36,453 nt of DNA from Bacteroidota bacterium (GTDB taxonomy: Bacteria; Bacteroidota; Bacteroidia; Bacteroidales; VadinHA17): contig JAKQPD010000289.1 in the NCBI GenBank assembly GCA_029564935.1, positions 1-36,453 of the forward strand. The letters run 5' to 3'. The notes beneath the pieces were generated by a model. It worked only from the letters and a program-made list of their open reading frames with translations, was not told the origin of the DNA and did not search any database. Below, piece after piece: positions 22,582 through 32,416 of the stretch. The position numbers and the translations under genes are program-made. The stretch's first letter is position 1. Every line of letters starts with the position of its first letter.

Positions 22582-25044
22582 TTGAAATTTACCTCTGCTG
22601 AAATTGCGCGAATTGTGAACGGGACTCTGACCGGGGACCCTGATCTTCAGGTGACGGATGTTATAACTGACAGCCGGAACATTAATGTTACTGACGGACT
22701 TGTTTTTTTTGCCATAAGCGGAAAGAACCATGACGGCCACAATTTCCTGGAAAGCCTGTATAATAAAGGTGTAAGGGTCTTCATTGTTGAAAGGCTTCCT
22801 TCAGATATTTCAGGATTTCATGGAGCAGCAATTATCGCCACAGAAAATTCCGTGAAAGCCCTGCAGCTTCTTGCCGCACATGTGAGGAAAACATTCAGGT
22901 CACCTGTAATAGCAGTTACCGGGAGTGCCGGAAAGACAATTGTCAAGGAGTGGCTTGCCGATGTACTGGGTCTTGCTCTTCCTGTTGTACGGAGCCCCAG
23001 GAGTTATAACTCACAGATCGGTGTGCCCCTTTCTGTCCTGAAAATTGATGAAAAGTATAAATACGGGATATTCGAGGCAGGTATCTCATTTCCCGGGGAA
23101 ATGGACAGATTGAGAGATGTAATTGATCCCGACATAGGGGTGATCACAAATATCGGTGATGCCCATAATGAGAATTTTGGTTCTGTTGAAGCAAAGGCCG
23201 GGGAAAAGCTGAAGCTGTTCAGGGACTCTTTCATTATTGTTTATTGCAGGGATCATAAGATCATTCATGACCTTATAAGCAGCCTGAAAAGATCTTCTGA
23301 AAAGCTGATTATCGACTGGTCGGTAAGCCATAGTGAGGCCGCAGTAACTGTGAAGAAAATACCTCTTGAAGAAAACCGTACCCGTCTGGATATGACCTTT
23401 ATGAACAGGGACTATCATTTTGTGATACCTTTCAATGACCGGGCATCGGTGGATAATGCAATAACTGTTGCCTCAGTATGCCTTGGTCTGAAGACCGATC
23501 CGGAGATTATCCGCAAGGGTCTGGCTTCACTCGTCTCGGTAGCGATGAGGATGGAAATGAAAACAGGGATCAATAACTGTCAGCTGATAGAGGACTATTA
23601 TAATTCAGATCCCGGTTCCCTCGGAATGGCTCTAGAATATCTTAAAGCACAGAATAACAGAAAGTCGACTCTTATTCTCTCGGATTTCAGTCAGACAGGC
23701 AGGGATGATAAGGAGCTTTACGGGGAGATTGCCTCCCTGGTTCAAAGAAATTCTATTGATAAATTCATTGGGATAGGTCCCTCTCTGGCGGCTAACAGTT
23801 CATCGTTCAGGGGTGAGACAAGATTTTTCTATTCGACAGAGGAGTTTTTACAAAAGTTCTCTCCGTCAGATTACCGCGATGAGGTTATACTTATCAAGGG
23901 AGCCAGACGCTTTGAGTTTGAGAAGATCGGTATTCTTCTCGAACAACAGGTACATCAGACCGTTCTGGAGGTAAATCTTGATGCCATTTCGCATAATCTG
24001 AACATTTTCAGAGGTTATTTAAATCCGGGTACGCGCATAATGGCAATGGTCAAAGCGTTTGCCTACGGAGCCGGTCCGGCTGAGATCGCCTCCCTGCTGG
24101 AATATCAGCGGGTAAGTTACCTGGGAGTGGCCTGTGCCGATGAGGGAGTGGAACTGAGAAAAGCAGGTGTTTCAATCCCTGTCATGGTAATGAACCCCGA
24201 TCCGTCGGCATCCGGACTGATGATCAAATATAACCTTGAACCCGAGATTTACAGCCTGCTCTCATTCAAAAGGTTCAGTCAGGTTGCCTCAAAGCACGGC
24301 CTGGTCAATTATCCTGTTCATATTAAGATAGATTCCGGGATGCACAGACTGGGCTTCATGCCTGAAGATATTGGAAAGCTTTCTGAAGAAATAAGAAACT
24401 GTGAAACATTACAGATAGTATCAGTTTTTTCTCATTTTGCTGCCAGTGAGGATCCCGGGTTTGATCAGTTCACCCGCAGACAGGCTGAAGTCTTTCTCGA
24501 AGCGTCCGAAAGGATCAGGGAAGCGGCTGGATATTCATTCATCAGACATATCTGCAATTCGGCAGCCATACTCCGTTTCCCCGAATATCATTTCGAGATG
24601 GTAAGGCCCGGAATAGGTATTTATGGAATAGGTGATCCGGGAGGGCCGGATCTCAGACCTGCAGGACGTTTCATAACCAGGATTTCCCAGATCAAGAGGA
24701 TCCCTGCCGGAGAACCTGTCGGTTATGGCTGTAAGGATGTGTCCCATGAAGACCGGATAATTGCTATCCTTCCGGCAGGGTACGCCGACGGACTTAACAG
24801 AAAGCTGGGAAACCGCAACGGCAGCCTTTTCATAAAGAATACAAGAGTCCCGATAATTGGAAATATTTGCATGGACCTTTGCATGGCCGATATTACCGGT
24901 CTGGATGCCCGCGAAGGTGATGAGGCGGAAATATTCGGCCTTAATATAAGGATAAGTGAAATTGCCGGTCAGTGCGGGACAATACCCTATGAGATACTTA
25001 CTTCAATACCTTCAAGGGTTAAAAGAATATTTTACAGGGAATAA
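22582..25044 (+). CDS. Bifunctional UDP-MurNAc-tripeptide:D-Ala-D-Ala ligase / alanine racemase
   Basis: An 820-residue fusion. The MurF part (about 1-450) has the ATP loop VTGSAGKTIVKEWLA (112-126; Ala replaces the usual Asn) and VITNIGDAHNENFGSVEAKA. The alanine racemase part (about 455-820) has MVKAFAYGAG with the pyridoxal Lys near 491, RPGIGIYGIGD, and PAGYADG with the catalytic Tyr. It makes D-Ala and attaches D-Ala-D-Ala to the precursor, so one polypeptide links supply and use of the substrate made by Ddl. The fusion is common in Bacteroidetes. The start is TTG at 22582: an in-frame stop lies 15 nt upstream and no ATG occurs before MurF's first conserved strands. Confidence 0.95.
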   Translation: MKFTSAEIARIVNGTLTGDPDLQVTDVITDSRNINVTDGLVFFAISGKNHDGHNFLESLYNKGVRVFIVERLPSDISGFHGAAIIATENSVKALQLLAAHVRKTFRSPVIAVTGSAGKTIVKEWLADVLGLALPVVRSPRSYNSQIGVPLSVLKIDEKYKYGIFEAGISFPGEMDRLRDVIDPDIGVITNIGDAHNENFGSVEAKAGEKLKLFRDSFIIVYCRDHKIIHDLISSLKRSSEKLIIDWSVSHSEAAVTVKKIPLEENRTRLDMTFMNRDYHFVIPFNDRASVDNAITVASVCLGLKTDPEIIRKGLASLVSVAMRMEMKTGINNCQLIEDYYNSDPGSLGMALEYLKAQNNRKSTLILSDFSQTGRDDKELYGEIASLVQRNSIDKFIGIGPSLAANSSSFRGETRFFYSTEEFLQKFSPSDYRDEVILIKGARRFEFEKIGILLEQQVHQTVLEVNLDAISHNLNIFRGYLNPGTRIMAMVKAFAYGAGPAEIASLLEYQRVSYLGVACADEGVELRKAGVSIPVMVMNPDPSASGLMIKYNLEPEIYSLLSFKRFSQVASKHGLVNYPVHIKIDSGMHRLGFMPEDIGKLSEEIRNCETLQIVSVFSHFAASEDPGFDQFTRRQAEVFLEASERIREAAGYSFIRHICNSAAILRFPEYHFEMVRPGIGIYGIGDPGGPDLRPAGRFITRISQIKRIPAGEPVGYGCKDVSHEDRIIAILPAGYADGLNRKLGNRNGSLFIKNTRVPIIGNICMDLCMADITGLDAREGDEAEIFGLNIRISEIAGQCGTIPYEILTSIPSRVKRIFYRE

Positions 25045-25059
25045 CCGGGGATAGCTGTT

Positions 25060-26712
25060 TCAGTATCTGGCAACCAGCGGCATTATCCTTCCCTGGCCGA
25101 AAGATTTTGAAGATATCCTCAGGATCGGAGGGGCCTGATATCTTTTGAACTCGTTACTGTTGATCAGGTTAATTACCCGGGTCACGATTTCCTTTGTTAT
25201 TCCGTCTCCCGAAATTTTTTCCACAGGTTTTTGCAGGTCGATATACTGGTACAATATGGAATCCAGTATCCTGTACTCGGGAAGTGAGTCTGTATCGAAT
25301 TGATTAGGCCTCAACTCGGCAGAAGGAAGCTTAGTGATAATATTCCGGGGTATTATTTCCTCATTACGGTTAATATACCCGGCAAGCCTGTAGATATCAG
25401 TCTTGTAAACATCACCAATAACTGATATGCCGCCTGCCATATCGCCGTACAATGTTCCGTAGCCTACAGCCGCTTCGCTTTTGTTTGAAGTATTGAGTAA
25501 AATGCATCCGAACTTATTTGCTACGGCCATAAGAAGGATAGCCCTGATCCTTGCCTGGATGTTCTCTTCAGCCACATCCTCCGGTTTCCCCGCAAAGAGA
25601 GGAGCAAGCTCTTCCCCGAAAGCCTTAAAAGGTTTTTCTATACTGATAATATCATACCTTACCCTTAACTTTTCTGCCAGTATAACCGAGTCAGTGACGG
25701 AATGTTCCGATGAGTATCTTGAAGGCATCAGCAATGCTCTGACATTTTCTTTGCCCAGCGCTTCAACAGCAAGACAAAGTACAATTGCCGAATCGATCCC
25801 GCCGGACAGACCGAGCACCGCCTTTCTGATCCCTGATTTCGAAAAGTAATCTCTGATTCCTGTGATTATAGCTTTATGAATAAGTTCAACGGGATCGTAT
25901 TTTTTCTCTTCAGGGAGAGGGGAAAGAGAAAATATCTCCTCGTATGTGAATGTTTTCACTTCTTCTTCAAAGAATGGAAGACGTTCGCAGATCTCGCCCC
26001 GGCCGTTAATTATCATTGAGGCTCCGTCAAAAATAAGCTCGGTATTTGCACCTGTCTGGTTCGAACTTATCAGCGGGATACCGTGCTTTGCAGCCTTATT
26101 CCTGAAAACAGCGGTCTTGGCATCGATCCTTGTATGGGCAAAAGGCGAAGCCGACATGTTTATTATAAAGTCGGGATCCTGCTTTGCAAGCTCATCCATC
26201 GGAGAAACAGTGTATAATCTCTTCTTCTCAAATTCATTCTCAAACTGTTGTTCATCCCAGATATCCTCGCAAATTGTAATGGCTATCCTGAATCCATTGA
26301 AATGAAAGACATTGAAATTCCTGTCCGGCTGAAAATACCTGTATTCATCAAAAATATCGTATGTCGGCAGGAGCGCTTTATTGGCTGTGAAGATTATTTT
26401 ACCCTCTGACAGCACCAGCGCCGAATTGAACAACTTTTTCCCCTCGGGATTTTTATTTATTACAGGTGAGCCGACTATTGCCGTGATCCCGGTACACTCT
26501 GCTGCAATTTCACTCACGGCGCGGTCACATTTTTCAACGAAATCATAGCGATCGAGAAGATCATAGGGAGGATAACCCGGAACTGACAGCTCTGAAAAGA
26601 TTATGAGATCCGACTTTTCATCTCTGGCTTTCCTTATTGCATTGCATATCTTTTCCTTATTGGCTTCGAAGTTACCTATATGGTAATTAAGCTGAGCGAC
26701 CGTAAATCTCAT
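25060..26712 (-). CDS. nadE: Glutamine-dependent NAD(+) synthetase
   Basis: The 550-residue protein has an N-terminal nitrilase-type amidase domain with the catalytic triad Glu41 (FSELSVPGYPPYDLL), Lys112 (NKALLPTYDIFDE) and Cys148 (TICEDIWDE), and a C-terminal synthetase domain with the ATP loop LGLSGGIDSAIVLCLA (about 303-318). Ammonia released from glutamine is used to amidate NaAD to NAD. The length fits the shorter glutamine-dependent form. It lies 9 nt downstream of an outer-membrane protein gene; gldB is divergent upstream, a common Bacteroidetes neighbourhood. All catalytic residues are present. Confidence 0.96.
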   Translation of the reverse strand: MRFTVAQLNYHIGNFEANKEKICNAIRKARDEKSDLIIFSELSVPGYPPYDLLDRYDFVEKCDRAVSEIAAECTGITAIVGSPVINKNPEGKKLFNSALVLSEGKIIFTANKALLPTYDIFDEYRYFQPDRNFNVFHFNGFRIAITICEDIWDEQQFENEFEKKRLYTVSPMDELAKQDPDFIINMSASPFAHTRIDAKTAVFRNKAAKHGIPLISSNQTGANTELIFDGASMIINGRGEICERLPFFEEEVKTFTYEEIFSLSPLPEEKKYDPVELIHKAIITGIRDYFSKSGIRKAVLGLSGGIDSAIVLCLAVEALGKENVRALLMPSRYSSEHSVTDSVILAEKLRVRYDIISIEKPFKAFGEELAPLFAGKPEDVAEENIQARIRAILLMAVANKFGCILLNTSNKSEAAVGYGTLYGDMAGGISVIGDVYKTDIYRLAGYINRNEEIIPRNIITKLPSAELRPNQFDTDSLPEYRILDSILYQYIDLQKPVEKISGDGITKEIVTRVINLINSNEFKRYQAPPILRISSKSFGQGRIMPLVARY

Positions 26713-26721
26713 ATGATCTTA

Positions 26722-27465
26722 TCAGAAGTTGATTCCCAGCCGGAAAGATAGCAATTTATGGGACACGAAGTCCCAGGGTTGATTACTATTCTCTTTTGTG
26801 ATATCGATGAAATTATTATCGAAACCTATGGCCAGGACGGCCGAAGTATTTCCCGCCAAAGGGTATACGATACCTGCCATAAGGTGCCATGACAGGTTGA
26901 ATGCTCTAAGTTCGGGAAAGGCATTGCTTCCTTTTATATTCAGCGAAGGTATATCTGCACTGCCTCCGATCACTATTTTAGGATCGAGTCCAATGTCCGC
27001 AAATAACGAACCATATCCTGTCTCGCTTGTCTCAAGCTTTAGCCCCAGCGGAACTGAGAGATATTTTATCCTGTATATTATTGCTTCTCCGGGATCAACG
27101 GTGAGGATCTCCTTCCTGTAATTCCTGATCTCAAAATATGTTGTTTCATCGCTTATCAGCCTGCCTCCCGCTTCAATAATGTTCACCCCCGATGATATCG
27201 AATAGTTTGGGCCGATATATCTGTTGTAAGATACTCCGAAAATATATCCGGGAACTGCGCCGTCGTTCCTTATATTATAATTGCCGGTTGTAAACCAGCT
27301 TATGACCGGATCAAAATGGATTCCGAATGATATATCCATGGGAGGACCGTAAGGGATCCATGGAGGCCGGTACCCCGGCTGTGAAAAGATCCCTTCAGAA
27401 AAGAAGGACATGATGATAAGAAGTATCACTTTTGTCCCGGTATGAATTATTCTCTTATGGATCAT
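26722..27465 (-). CDS. Predicted outer-membrane beta-barrel protein (porin-like)
   Basis: I chose the ATG at 27465 because it gives a clean signal peptide of about 28 residues (basic start, hydrophobic LLIIMSFFSEG, cut after FSQ); the ATG at 27492 would add nine residues, and a near-consensus AATATTTG lies there. The mature part of about 220 residues is made of alternating hydrophobic/aromatic strands such as FGIHFDPVISWFTTGNY and ends in RLGINF, a C-terminal Phe as in barrels inserted by the BAM machinery. It resembles the small porT/OmpW-like barrels called porin family proteins. No substrate is suggested. It is 9 nt upstream of nadE. Confidence 0.72.
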   Translation of the reverse strand: MIHKRIIHTGTKVILLIIMSFFSEGIFSQPGYRPPWIPYGPPMDISFGIHFDPVISWFTTGNYNIRNDGAVPGYIFGVSYNRYIGPNYSISSGVNIIEAGGRLISDETTYFEIRNYRKEILTVDPGEAIIYRIKYLSVPLGLKLETSETGYGSLFADIGLDPKIVIGGSADIPSLNIKGSNAFPELRAFNLSWHLMAGIVYPLAGNTSAVLAIGFDNNFIDITKENSNQPWDFVSHKLLSFRLGINF

Positions 27466-27573
27466 TTTTGTCTCTTTAATCAATCTCATCAAATATTGAG
27501 CCAGTTTTAAGAGCCGGGTTTTAAATCGGCAATTAGCGGAAAAGTACTAAATTCGAACTTAAAATGAACTGCA

Positions 27574-28596
27574 ATGAAGGGATATTATAAAATATCAGTA
27601 TTCTTATTATTTTGTCTGATTATAATTGCCGGATGTAAAAGGAATCATTATAAGGTCAATACCTCATCGATAGATGCCGACATTACAATAAAAAGGTTGG
27701 AAAAGTCTCTTTTTGAGCCTGATCCGGCAAAGCTGCAGGCAAATCTTCCCTTACTCAGAGAGGAGTACGGTTCCTTTCTTCAGTTGTTCAGCTATGTTAT
27801 AAACGCAGGTGATATAAATAATACAATTTTCCCCGGTATCCTCATGAATTTTGTAACCGATAAGGTCAATTACGGGGTATATGAAAAAGTAATTCAGCTG
27901 TATCCTTCTATGGACCCTTATGAAAAAGAGCTCGAAGAAGCTTTCAGGCATTATATTTATTATTTTCCTGAACGGCATGTACCTTCGGTCGTGACCTGTA
28001 TTACCGGATTCAATAACAGTATTATTACCGGGGATTCTGTTTTAGGGATAGGTCTCGACAGGTATCTCGGGCGTGACAGCGAGTATTATCCCCGGCTGGA
28101 AATTTACGGTTATATGGCTGCGAGGATGAATCCTTACAATATTATCCCCGACTGCATGTATGGCTGGGGATCTTCGGAATGGGATTACGATGCACTGGAT
28201 TATGCTGATGATAATGTCCTGACGGCAATAATACATGAAGGGAAGGTGAAATACTTTGAAAAATGTATGTTACCGGAGCTTAATGATACGATCCTTTTCG
28301 GCTTTACAGCCGATCAGATGAAGTTCTGCAGGAACAACGAAAGGCAGATGTGGCAGTATCTGGTTGAAAATGATCTGCTGTTCAGTACCGACCAGTTTGT
28401 TATCCGTAAGCTTACAGGTAATGCACCGTTCACGAGCTATTTCACCAATGAATCACCGGGTATGGCAGCCGTCTGGCTGGGATTCCGGATAGTCGAATCA
28501 TGCATGATGAATAACAGAAATCTGACCCTCAGTGAACTTATGGGAACAAAGGATGTTCAGTCGCTGCTGCAAAAAGCGCAATATAATCCGGAATAA
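27574..28596 (+). CDS. gldB: GldB-like gliding-motility lipoprotein
   Basis: The 340-residue protein is a lipoprotein (lipobox LIIIAGC with Cys21) with the GldB-type domain: TGDSVLGIGLDRYLGRDSEY, then AIIHEGKVKYFEKCMLPE and a C-terminal YFTNESPGMAAVWLGFRIVE. GldB is required for gliding in flavobacteria and is associated with the T9SS/gliding apparatus; Bacteroidales without gliding also keep it. The gene has the usual position beside nadE. HEGKVKYF resembles the metallopeptidase-like HExx segment noted in this family, but activity is unproven. Consistent with the T9SS cargo gene elsewhere in the window. A bidirectional terminator follows the stop. Confidence 0.9.
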   Translation: MKGYYKISVFLLFCLIIIAGCKRNHYKVNTSSIDADITIKRLEKSLFEPDPAKLQANLPLLREEYGSFLQLFSYVINAGDINNTIFPGILMNFVTDKVNYGVYEKVIQLYPSMDPYEKELEEAFRHYIYYFPERHVPSVVTCITGFNNSIITGDSVLGIGLDRYLGRDSEYYPRLEIYGYMAARMNPYNIIPDCMYGWGSSEWDYDALDYADDNVLTAIIHEGKVKYFEKCMLPELNDTILFGFTADQMKFCRNNERQMWQYLVENDLLFSTDQFVIRKLTGNAPFTSYFTNESPGMAAVWLGFRIVESCMMNNRNLTLSELMGTKDVQSLLQKAQYNPE

Positions 28597-28603
28597 AAAA
28601 ACA

Positions 28604-28623
28604 GGGCTGTATTTCTACAGCCC
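28604..28623 (-). terminator. Bidirectional rho-independent terminator between gldB and ferredoxin
   Basis: GGGCTGTA (28604-28611) and TACAGCCC (28616-28623) form a perfect 8-bp stem with a 4-nt loop. On the minus strand it is followed by TG and seven T residues, a strong terminator for the ferredoxin; on the plus strand CGAACA then six T residues serves gldB less strongly. Confidence 0.88.
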
Positions 28624-28649
28624 CGAACATTTTTTAAAGATCGCTATAC

Positions 28650-28820
28650 TTATTCTGCAGGATGAATAGCCTCGACCGGGCAAACATCGGCACATGCACC
28701 ACAATCTGTGCATATATCCGGATTAATCTTATAGATATCGCCCTCGGAGATAGCCTCAACAGGACATTCATCAATACAGGTTCCGCAAGCGGTGCAATCT
28801 TCACTGATTTTGTAAGCCAT
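28650..28820 (-). CDS. 2[4Fe-4S] ferredoxin
   Basis: A 56-residue protein, complete, beginning MAYKISEDCTACGTC. It has two C-X2-C-X2-C-X3-C-P motifs: Cys9, 12, 15, 19 and Cys37, 40, 43, 47, each binding one [4Fe-4S] cluster. The two halves are similar (VEAISEGD versus VEAIHPAE), the pattern of clostridial-type ferredoxins. Such ferredoxins carry electrons at low potential and are typical of anaerobic metabolism. It is a single gene with its own promoter box 39 nt upstream and terminator 26 nt downstream. Confidence 0.96.
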   Translation of the reverse strand: MAYKISEDCTACGTCIDECPVEAISEGDIYKINPDICTDCGACADVCPVEAIHPAE

Positions 28821-28859
28821 TTCTATCTTCTTTTAGTTAAATTGATTACTTTGATCTGC

Positions 28860-28867
28860 CAAATGTA
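28860..28867 (-). promoter_or_regulatory. -7 promoter box for the ferredoxin
   Basis: Minus-strand TACATTTG matches TAnnTTTG exactly, 39 nt before the ferredoxin ATG. No standard -33 box was found. Confidence 0.5.
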
Positions 28868-29016
28868 TCCAAAAATTATTAATTAAAAAACAACATATAA
28901 TATATACAATAAGCGTGCCTGTTTTTGACCTGGCAAGCAGATATATCCGGTCGGGGTAAACGAAGAAAATCAATTCATGAATAATATTTGATAAACGTAG
29001 TCCCCCCGATGCATTT

Positions 29017-32000
29017 CTAAAAATCGAGACTGAAGGATAAGTAGAATATCCGGGGTAATATATAATTATTTTCAATTCCCCATGCCCAGTCAGCCCGTAT
29101 AAAATATCCCAACAGCTGTGCCCTTATACCGGCTCCGAATCCTGCAACAACAGGTTCCCTGTTGGAATCAAGAGTTACTTTTACAGATCCGCTTTCTATA
29201 ACCTCATTATCCCATGCATTTTCTCCCGACCATGGGGATCTGCCTACCCAGGCTGAACCAATATCTCCGAAGCCGACAACCTGCAGGCTGTTGAGGAAAT
29301 TTGATTTCAATGGCCGGCCGGCAATATACCTTACAAACGGCCACCGTATTTCACTGTTGATAAGGGCAAAGCTTGTACCGTTACGTATATTCTGGGTGAA
29401 TCCCCGCATATTGGTGGCAAGAGCCTGGAAACCATAATTCATGTTTGGATTGACAGGTATAGACTGATCAAACATTCCCGACCTGTTGAAAAGATTACCT
29501 ATCCAGTTATCAACACCGCCAAGGTAGTAAACAAGCCTTGTCGGCCCGTAGGATGTGCTGGCAGCCAGACGGTTAGCCCATATAAGCTCCCTGTGTATCT
29601 TTATATATTTCCTGAAATCCAGACCTACAACGATCATGTCGGATTTTCCATAGTTAAGTTCTTTATAGTATTCACCAAAAAGCTTGAATCTGGTACCATA
29701 GTAAATGTTTATTGCCCTCTTGCGGGTATTGTCATAGACCAGTTCCCCTTTCAGGTTCGCCCAGTGACGTGAGATGTTTTTACTGTTCAGTGCGGCAACC
29801 ATATTATCTGAATAGAGCATCACATGCCTGTCATTCCTGTAGGCAACAGTCCCTTTAAGTGCCAGAACAGGTGTAAAAGGGTATGAATATGTCAGATATA
29901 TGTTATGTGTATGCGATTTGAAGTAGCTGGAGTCATTTGAACTGAAAAATCCCTGGCGGTGGAAAATGAACTGTTTATCGAATTTCCCTTTAAGACTCTC
30001 AACACTTACAAGATATTCATTACTGTCGAAATTTCCGGAGAACCTGAATCCTCCGGTGATCCGGTAGTTTTCAAAAAGGTCGATAATGCCAAACCGCGAG
30101 AGCAGGTTCACACCGGGATTATAATACGGAGCACCCCCGCTGTAAACCTGATAGGTGTTGTTGAGAAAGCTGAAATCGATCTGATTTGCTATGTAATTAT
30201 TGTAAAAAGCTGTCTGATAGATCCTTATTGCCGGCATCTCAAGAGTGCCAGTATCAAGATCTATATCCATATAGTCTTTTCTCCAGAGCTGATCGTAATA
30301 ATTCTGTTTTTCTTTCTCAAAAATATAGTGACTGATATCGATCGGCTCATTTTTAATATAATATTCATAAAGAGGTTTTGTTAGAGTGTCTCTTCTTTTC
30401 TTATCCTCGGCAATGAGCCATTGTCTTATCTGTTCCACACTGTCAGCCTTATGCAGAAGGAGTGATTTCTCTTTCCTGAAATTACTCGGGATCATTTCAT
30501 CTTTCGCGATTTCTGAATCAGACATCTTTCCCCTGCGAAGATTGAATTTTCCTTTGTTAAAGACGATCTCTCCGTAAGTATCTGAAGCATTTGCCACCGA
30601 CTGGCTCAGGATGTTCCGGTCATAATCCGTTACAGGTACTGAATTAATGAAATATCTGTAATGTGTTGTTGTATCAATATACGCGATGGCGCTGTCGAAT
30701 CCTGCAGTATACCGGTTAAGTATCCCGTCAGCATCTCCTGTATAGGTGAACCTGTTGCGGATGGTACCCGATGGTGAAAATCTGTCAATATATTGTCCCT
30801 CGGAAAGCCTTGTAAGAACATTGTTTCTCTGAGAAAGATTATAAGTAAAAAGATCAAATGTACTGCTGACCTTTTCAAAGGGATCGGCAGTATTTGACAG
30901 GGTGTCGGTTAGTCTGTTCGATGAAAAAACAATAATATCTTCCGCACCTGCCAGGAACGAGGGGTTGAGGTCATCGGCAATATCTCTTGTTATCTGTTCA
31001 TTTGTGCCGGAAGCTATTGTATGTACATAAAGGTCGGTAATACCGTCTTTGACTCCCGATATAATTATCCTTGAACCTTCCGGTGAATATGAAAAATCAA
31101 GTACCTTGTCATAATACAGCAGGCTCCGGCTTTCAGTTTTCTTCTCATCTGTCCTGTAAAGATATATGGCCATTCCGGCTTTTTCTTCATTAATATATGT
31201 CAGTATCTGCCCGCCCGGGTGCCACGCTATCACAGGATAAGTATTGTCGGTTATATGTTCATATTTCGGCTCTCTTCTGAATATTACCTTTATCTTGCCC
31301 GTCGACCCGTCATACAGATTTATCTTCTTCCTTCCCCAGATATTTGTTACATAAGCAATATATCTTCCGTCGGGGCTCACCTTAACCTGCTGGTAGATCT
31401 GGTCCTTTTTGGAGCTGGCTATTACATTATTATCATTAGCGGGCTGCCCCTTGTCGCCGGAAAACTCATTTGTGTAGAATTCTTTCCATTCCTTCAGCAA
31501 TTCCTTGAGGTCCTTGCCAATAACATACAGGAAACCGTCCTCGGTATTCTTATAAACCTTCGTGAGATATATTATATTCGGGATAAGGGCATCGCCATAC
31601 TTTTTACCCAAGAACCTCCAGAAGGACTGGCCGGCGTATATTGCATCATCATATTCAAGGTTGTTGAAATTCTTATATTTCCCTGATAATATCCCATCCT
31701 TCACACGATTCTCTGTTTCGATATCCCAGCCGAATGATACATAGTTTGTAAGGCCTTTAATATACCAGTCGGGGATTGTTATCACGGAAGAACTGTTGAT
31801 ACGGTCCCTCAGATCGGCATCGTAAAGCATTTCGTTTATAATAACTTCGGTGATGGCTGCCCCGATCTGTTTCTGATAAGCTACATGATCGCCTTCATAA
31901 TAGAGCATCACCTTGTTCTTGATTATCCTGCTGAATCCTCCCGTATTGTAGCTGTCTTCACCACTTGTCACGAGCCCTACATTGGATTGCATGTACTCGT

Positions 32001-32295
32001 TATTCTTATTATGAATGATGAAGATAAGCCTTTTCTCAAGGGTGTAATCAAAAAAATCCTCTACTTCTTCAAGCTTCTTAATACCGTAATCGGCTGTGTA
32101 CTGAGCCAATTCACGACCATATTCATTGAAATAACAGTCAATATCCTCGAACCTGTAGAATGACCAGTAATAATCAAAATACTGAACCCTGTTCTTACCG
32201 AATGTCATCTGATGGCCATTGTAGAACTGGCCGCTTGCGCTAAGCCAGGAAAGACATGCAATGGTAATGATTATCAGTATCCGGACACTCCTCAT
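29017..32295 (-). CDS. Outer-membrane fusion: pseudo-peptidase, TolB-like propeller and Omp85-type barrel
   Basis: A 1092-residue exported protein. Signal peptide 1-22 (ends SASGQ). Residues about 30-280 look like a peptidase-MA gluzincin: the segment aligned to HExxH reads T149-E-V-I-I153, and the one aligned to the usual WLSEGLAEY reads WYIKGLTNYV, so both His and the second Glu are gone. Residues about 300-480 carry TolB/PD40 blades (KVSPDGRYIAYVTNIWGRKK, DFSYSPEGSRIIISG). The end (about 700-1092) looks like an Omp85/BamA-type barrel with NMRGFTQ, FGDIGSAWVG and a terminal Phe. Similar Bacteroidetes proteins are often labelled 'TolB-like'. The function is unknown. It appears to be a single-gene unit. 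Confidence 0.8.
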   Translation of the reverse strand: MRSVRILIIITIACLSWLSASGQFYNGHQMTFGKNRVQYFDYYWSFYRFEDIDCYFNEYGRELAQYTADYGIKKLEEVEDFFDYTLEKRLIFIIHNKNNEYMQSNVGLVTSGEDSYNTGGFSRIIKNKVMLYYEGDHVAYQKQIGAAITEVIINEMLYDADLRDRINSSSVITIPDWYIKGLTNYVSFGWDIETENRVKDGILSGKYKNFNNLEYDDAIYAGQSFWRFLGKKYGDALIPNIIYLTKVYKNTEDGFLYVIGKDLKELLKEWKEFYTNEFSGDKGQPANDNNVIASSKKDQIYQQVKVSPDGRYIAYVTNIWGRKKINLYDGSTGKIKVIFRREPKYEHITDNTYPVIAWHPGGQILTYINEEKAGMAIYLYRTDEKKTESRSLLYYDKVLDFSYSPEGSRIIISGVKDGITDLYVHTIASGTNEQITRDIADDLNPSFLAGAEDIIVFSSNRLTDTLSNTADPFEKVSSTFDLFTYNLSQRNNVLTRLSEGQYIDRFSPSGTIRNRFTYTGDADGILNRYTAGFDSAIAYIDTTTHYRYFINSVPVTDYDRNILSQSVANASDTYGEIVFNKGKFNLRRGKMSDSEIAKDEMIPSNFRKEKSLLLHKADSVEQIRQWLIAEDKKRRDTLTKPLYEYYIKNEPIDISHYIFEKEKQNYYDQLWRKDYMDIDLDTGTLEMPAIRIYQTAFYNNYIANQIDFSFLNNTYQVYSGGAPYYNPGVNLLSRFGIIDLFENYRITGGFRFSGNFDSNEYLVSVESLKGKFDKQFIFHRQGFFSSNDSSYFKSHTHNIYLTYSYPFTPVLALKGTVAYRNDRHVMLYSDNMVAALNSKNISRHWANLKGELVYDNTRKRAINIYYGTRFKLFGEYYKELNYGKSDMIVVGLDFRKYIKIHRELIWANRLAASTSYGPTRLVYYLGGVDNWIGNLFNRSGMFDQSIPVNPNMNYGFQALATNMRGFTQNIRNGTSFALINSEIRWPFVRYIAGRPLKSNFLNSLQVVGFGDIGSAWVGRSPWSGENAWDNEVIESGSVKVTLDSNREPVVAGFGAGIRAQLLGYFIRADWAWGIENNYILPRIFYLSFSLDF

Positions 32296-32416
32296 TATCT
32301 GATCCTTTTGGATATAAACCGGGCTTTTATGAGCAAATATTGTTCCAAACGATCCGGTTTTTGCAGCAAAACTAATGATATTATGGTTTAAAATATCTAT
32401 AAAGATTAAAGTTTAT

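Noticed and set aside
28101-28300. Zinc peptidase motif HEGKVKYF in GldB
   Set aside because: It resembles half of HExxH but lacks the second His, so I do not claim catalytic activity.
29959-31686. Long plus-strand frames within the 1092-residue gene (141 and 155 residues)
   Set aside because: They are antisense to a continuous, domain-bearing minus-strand gene and show no motifs of their own.
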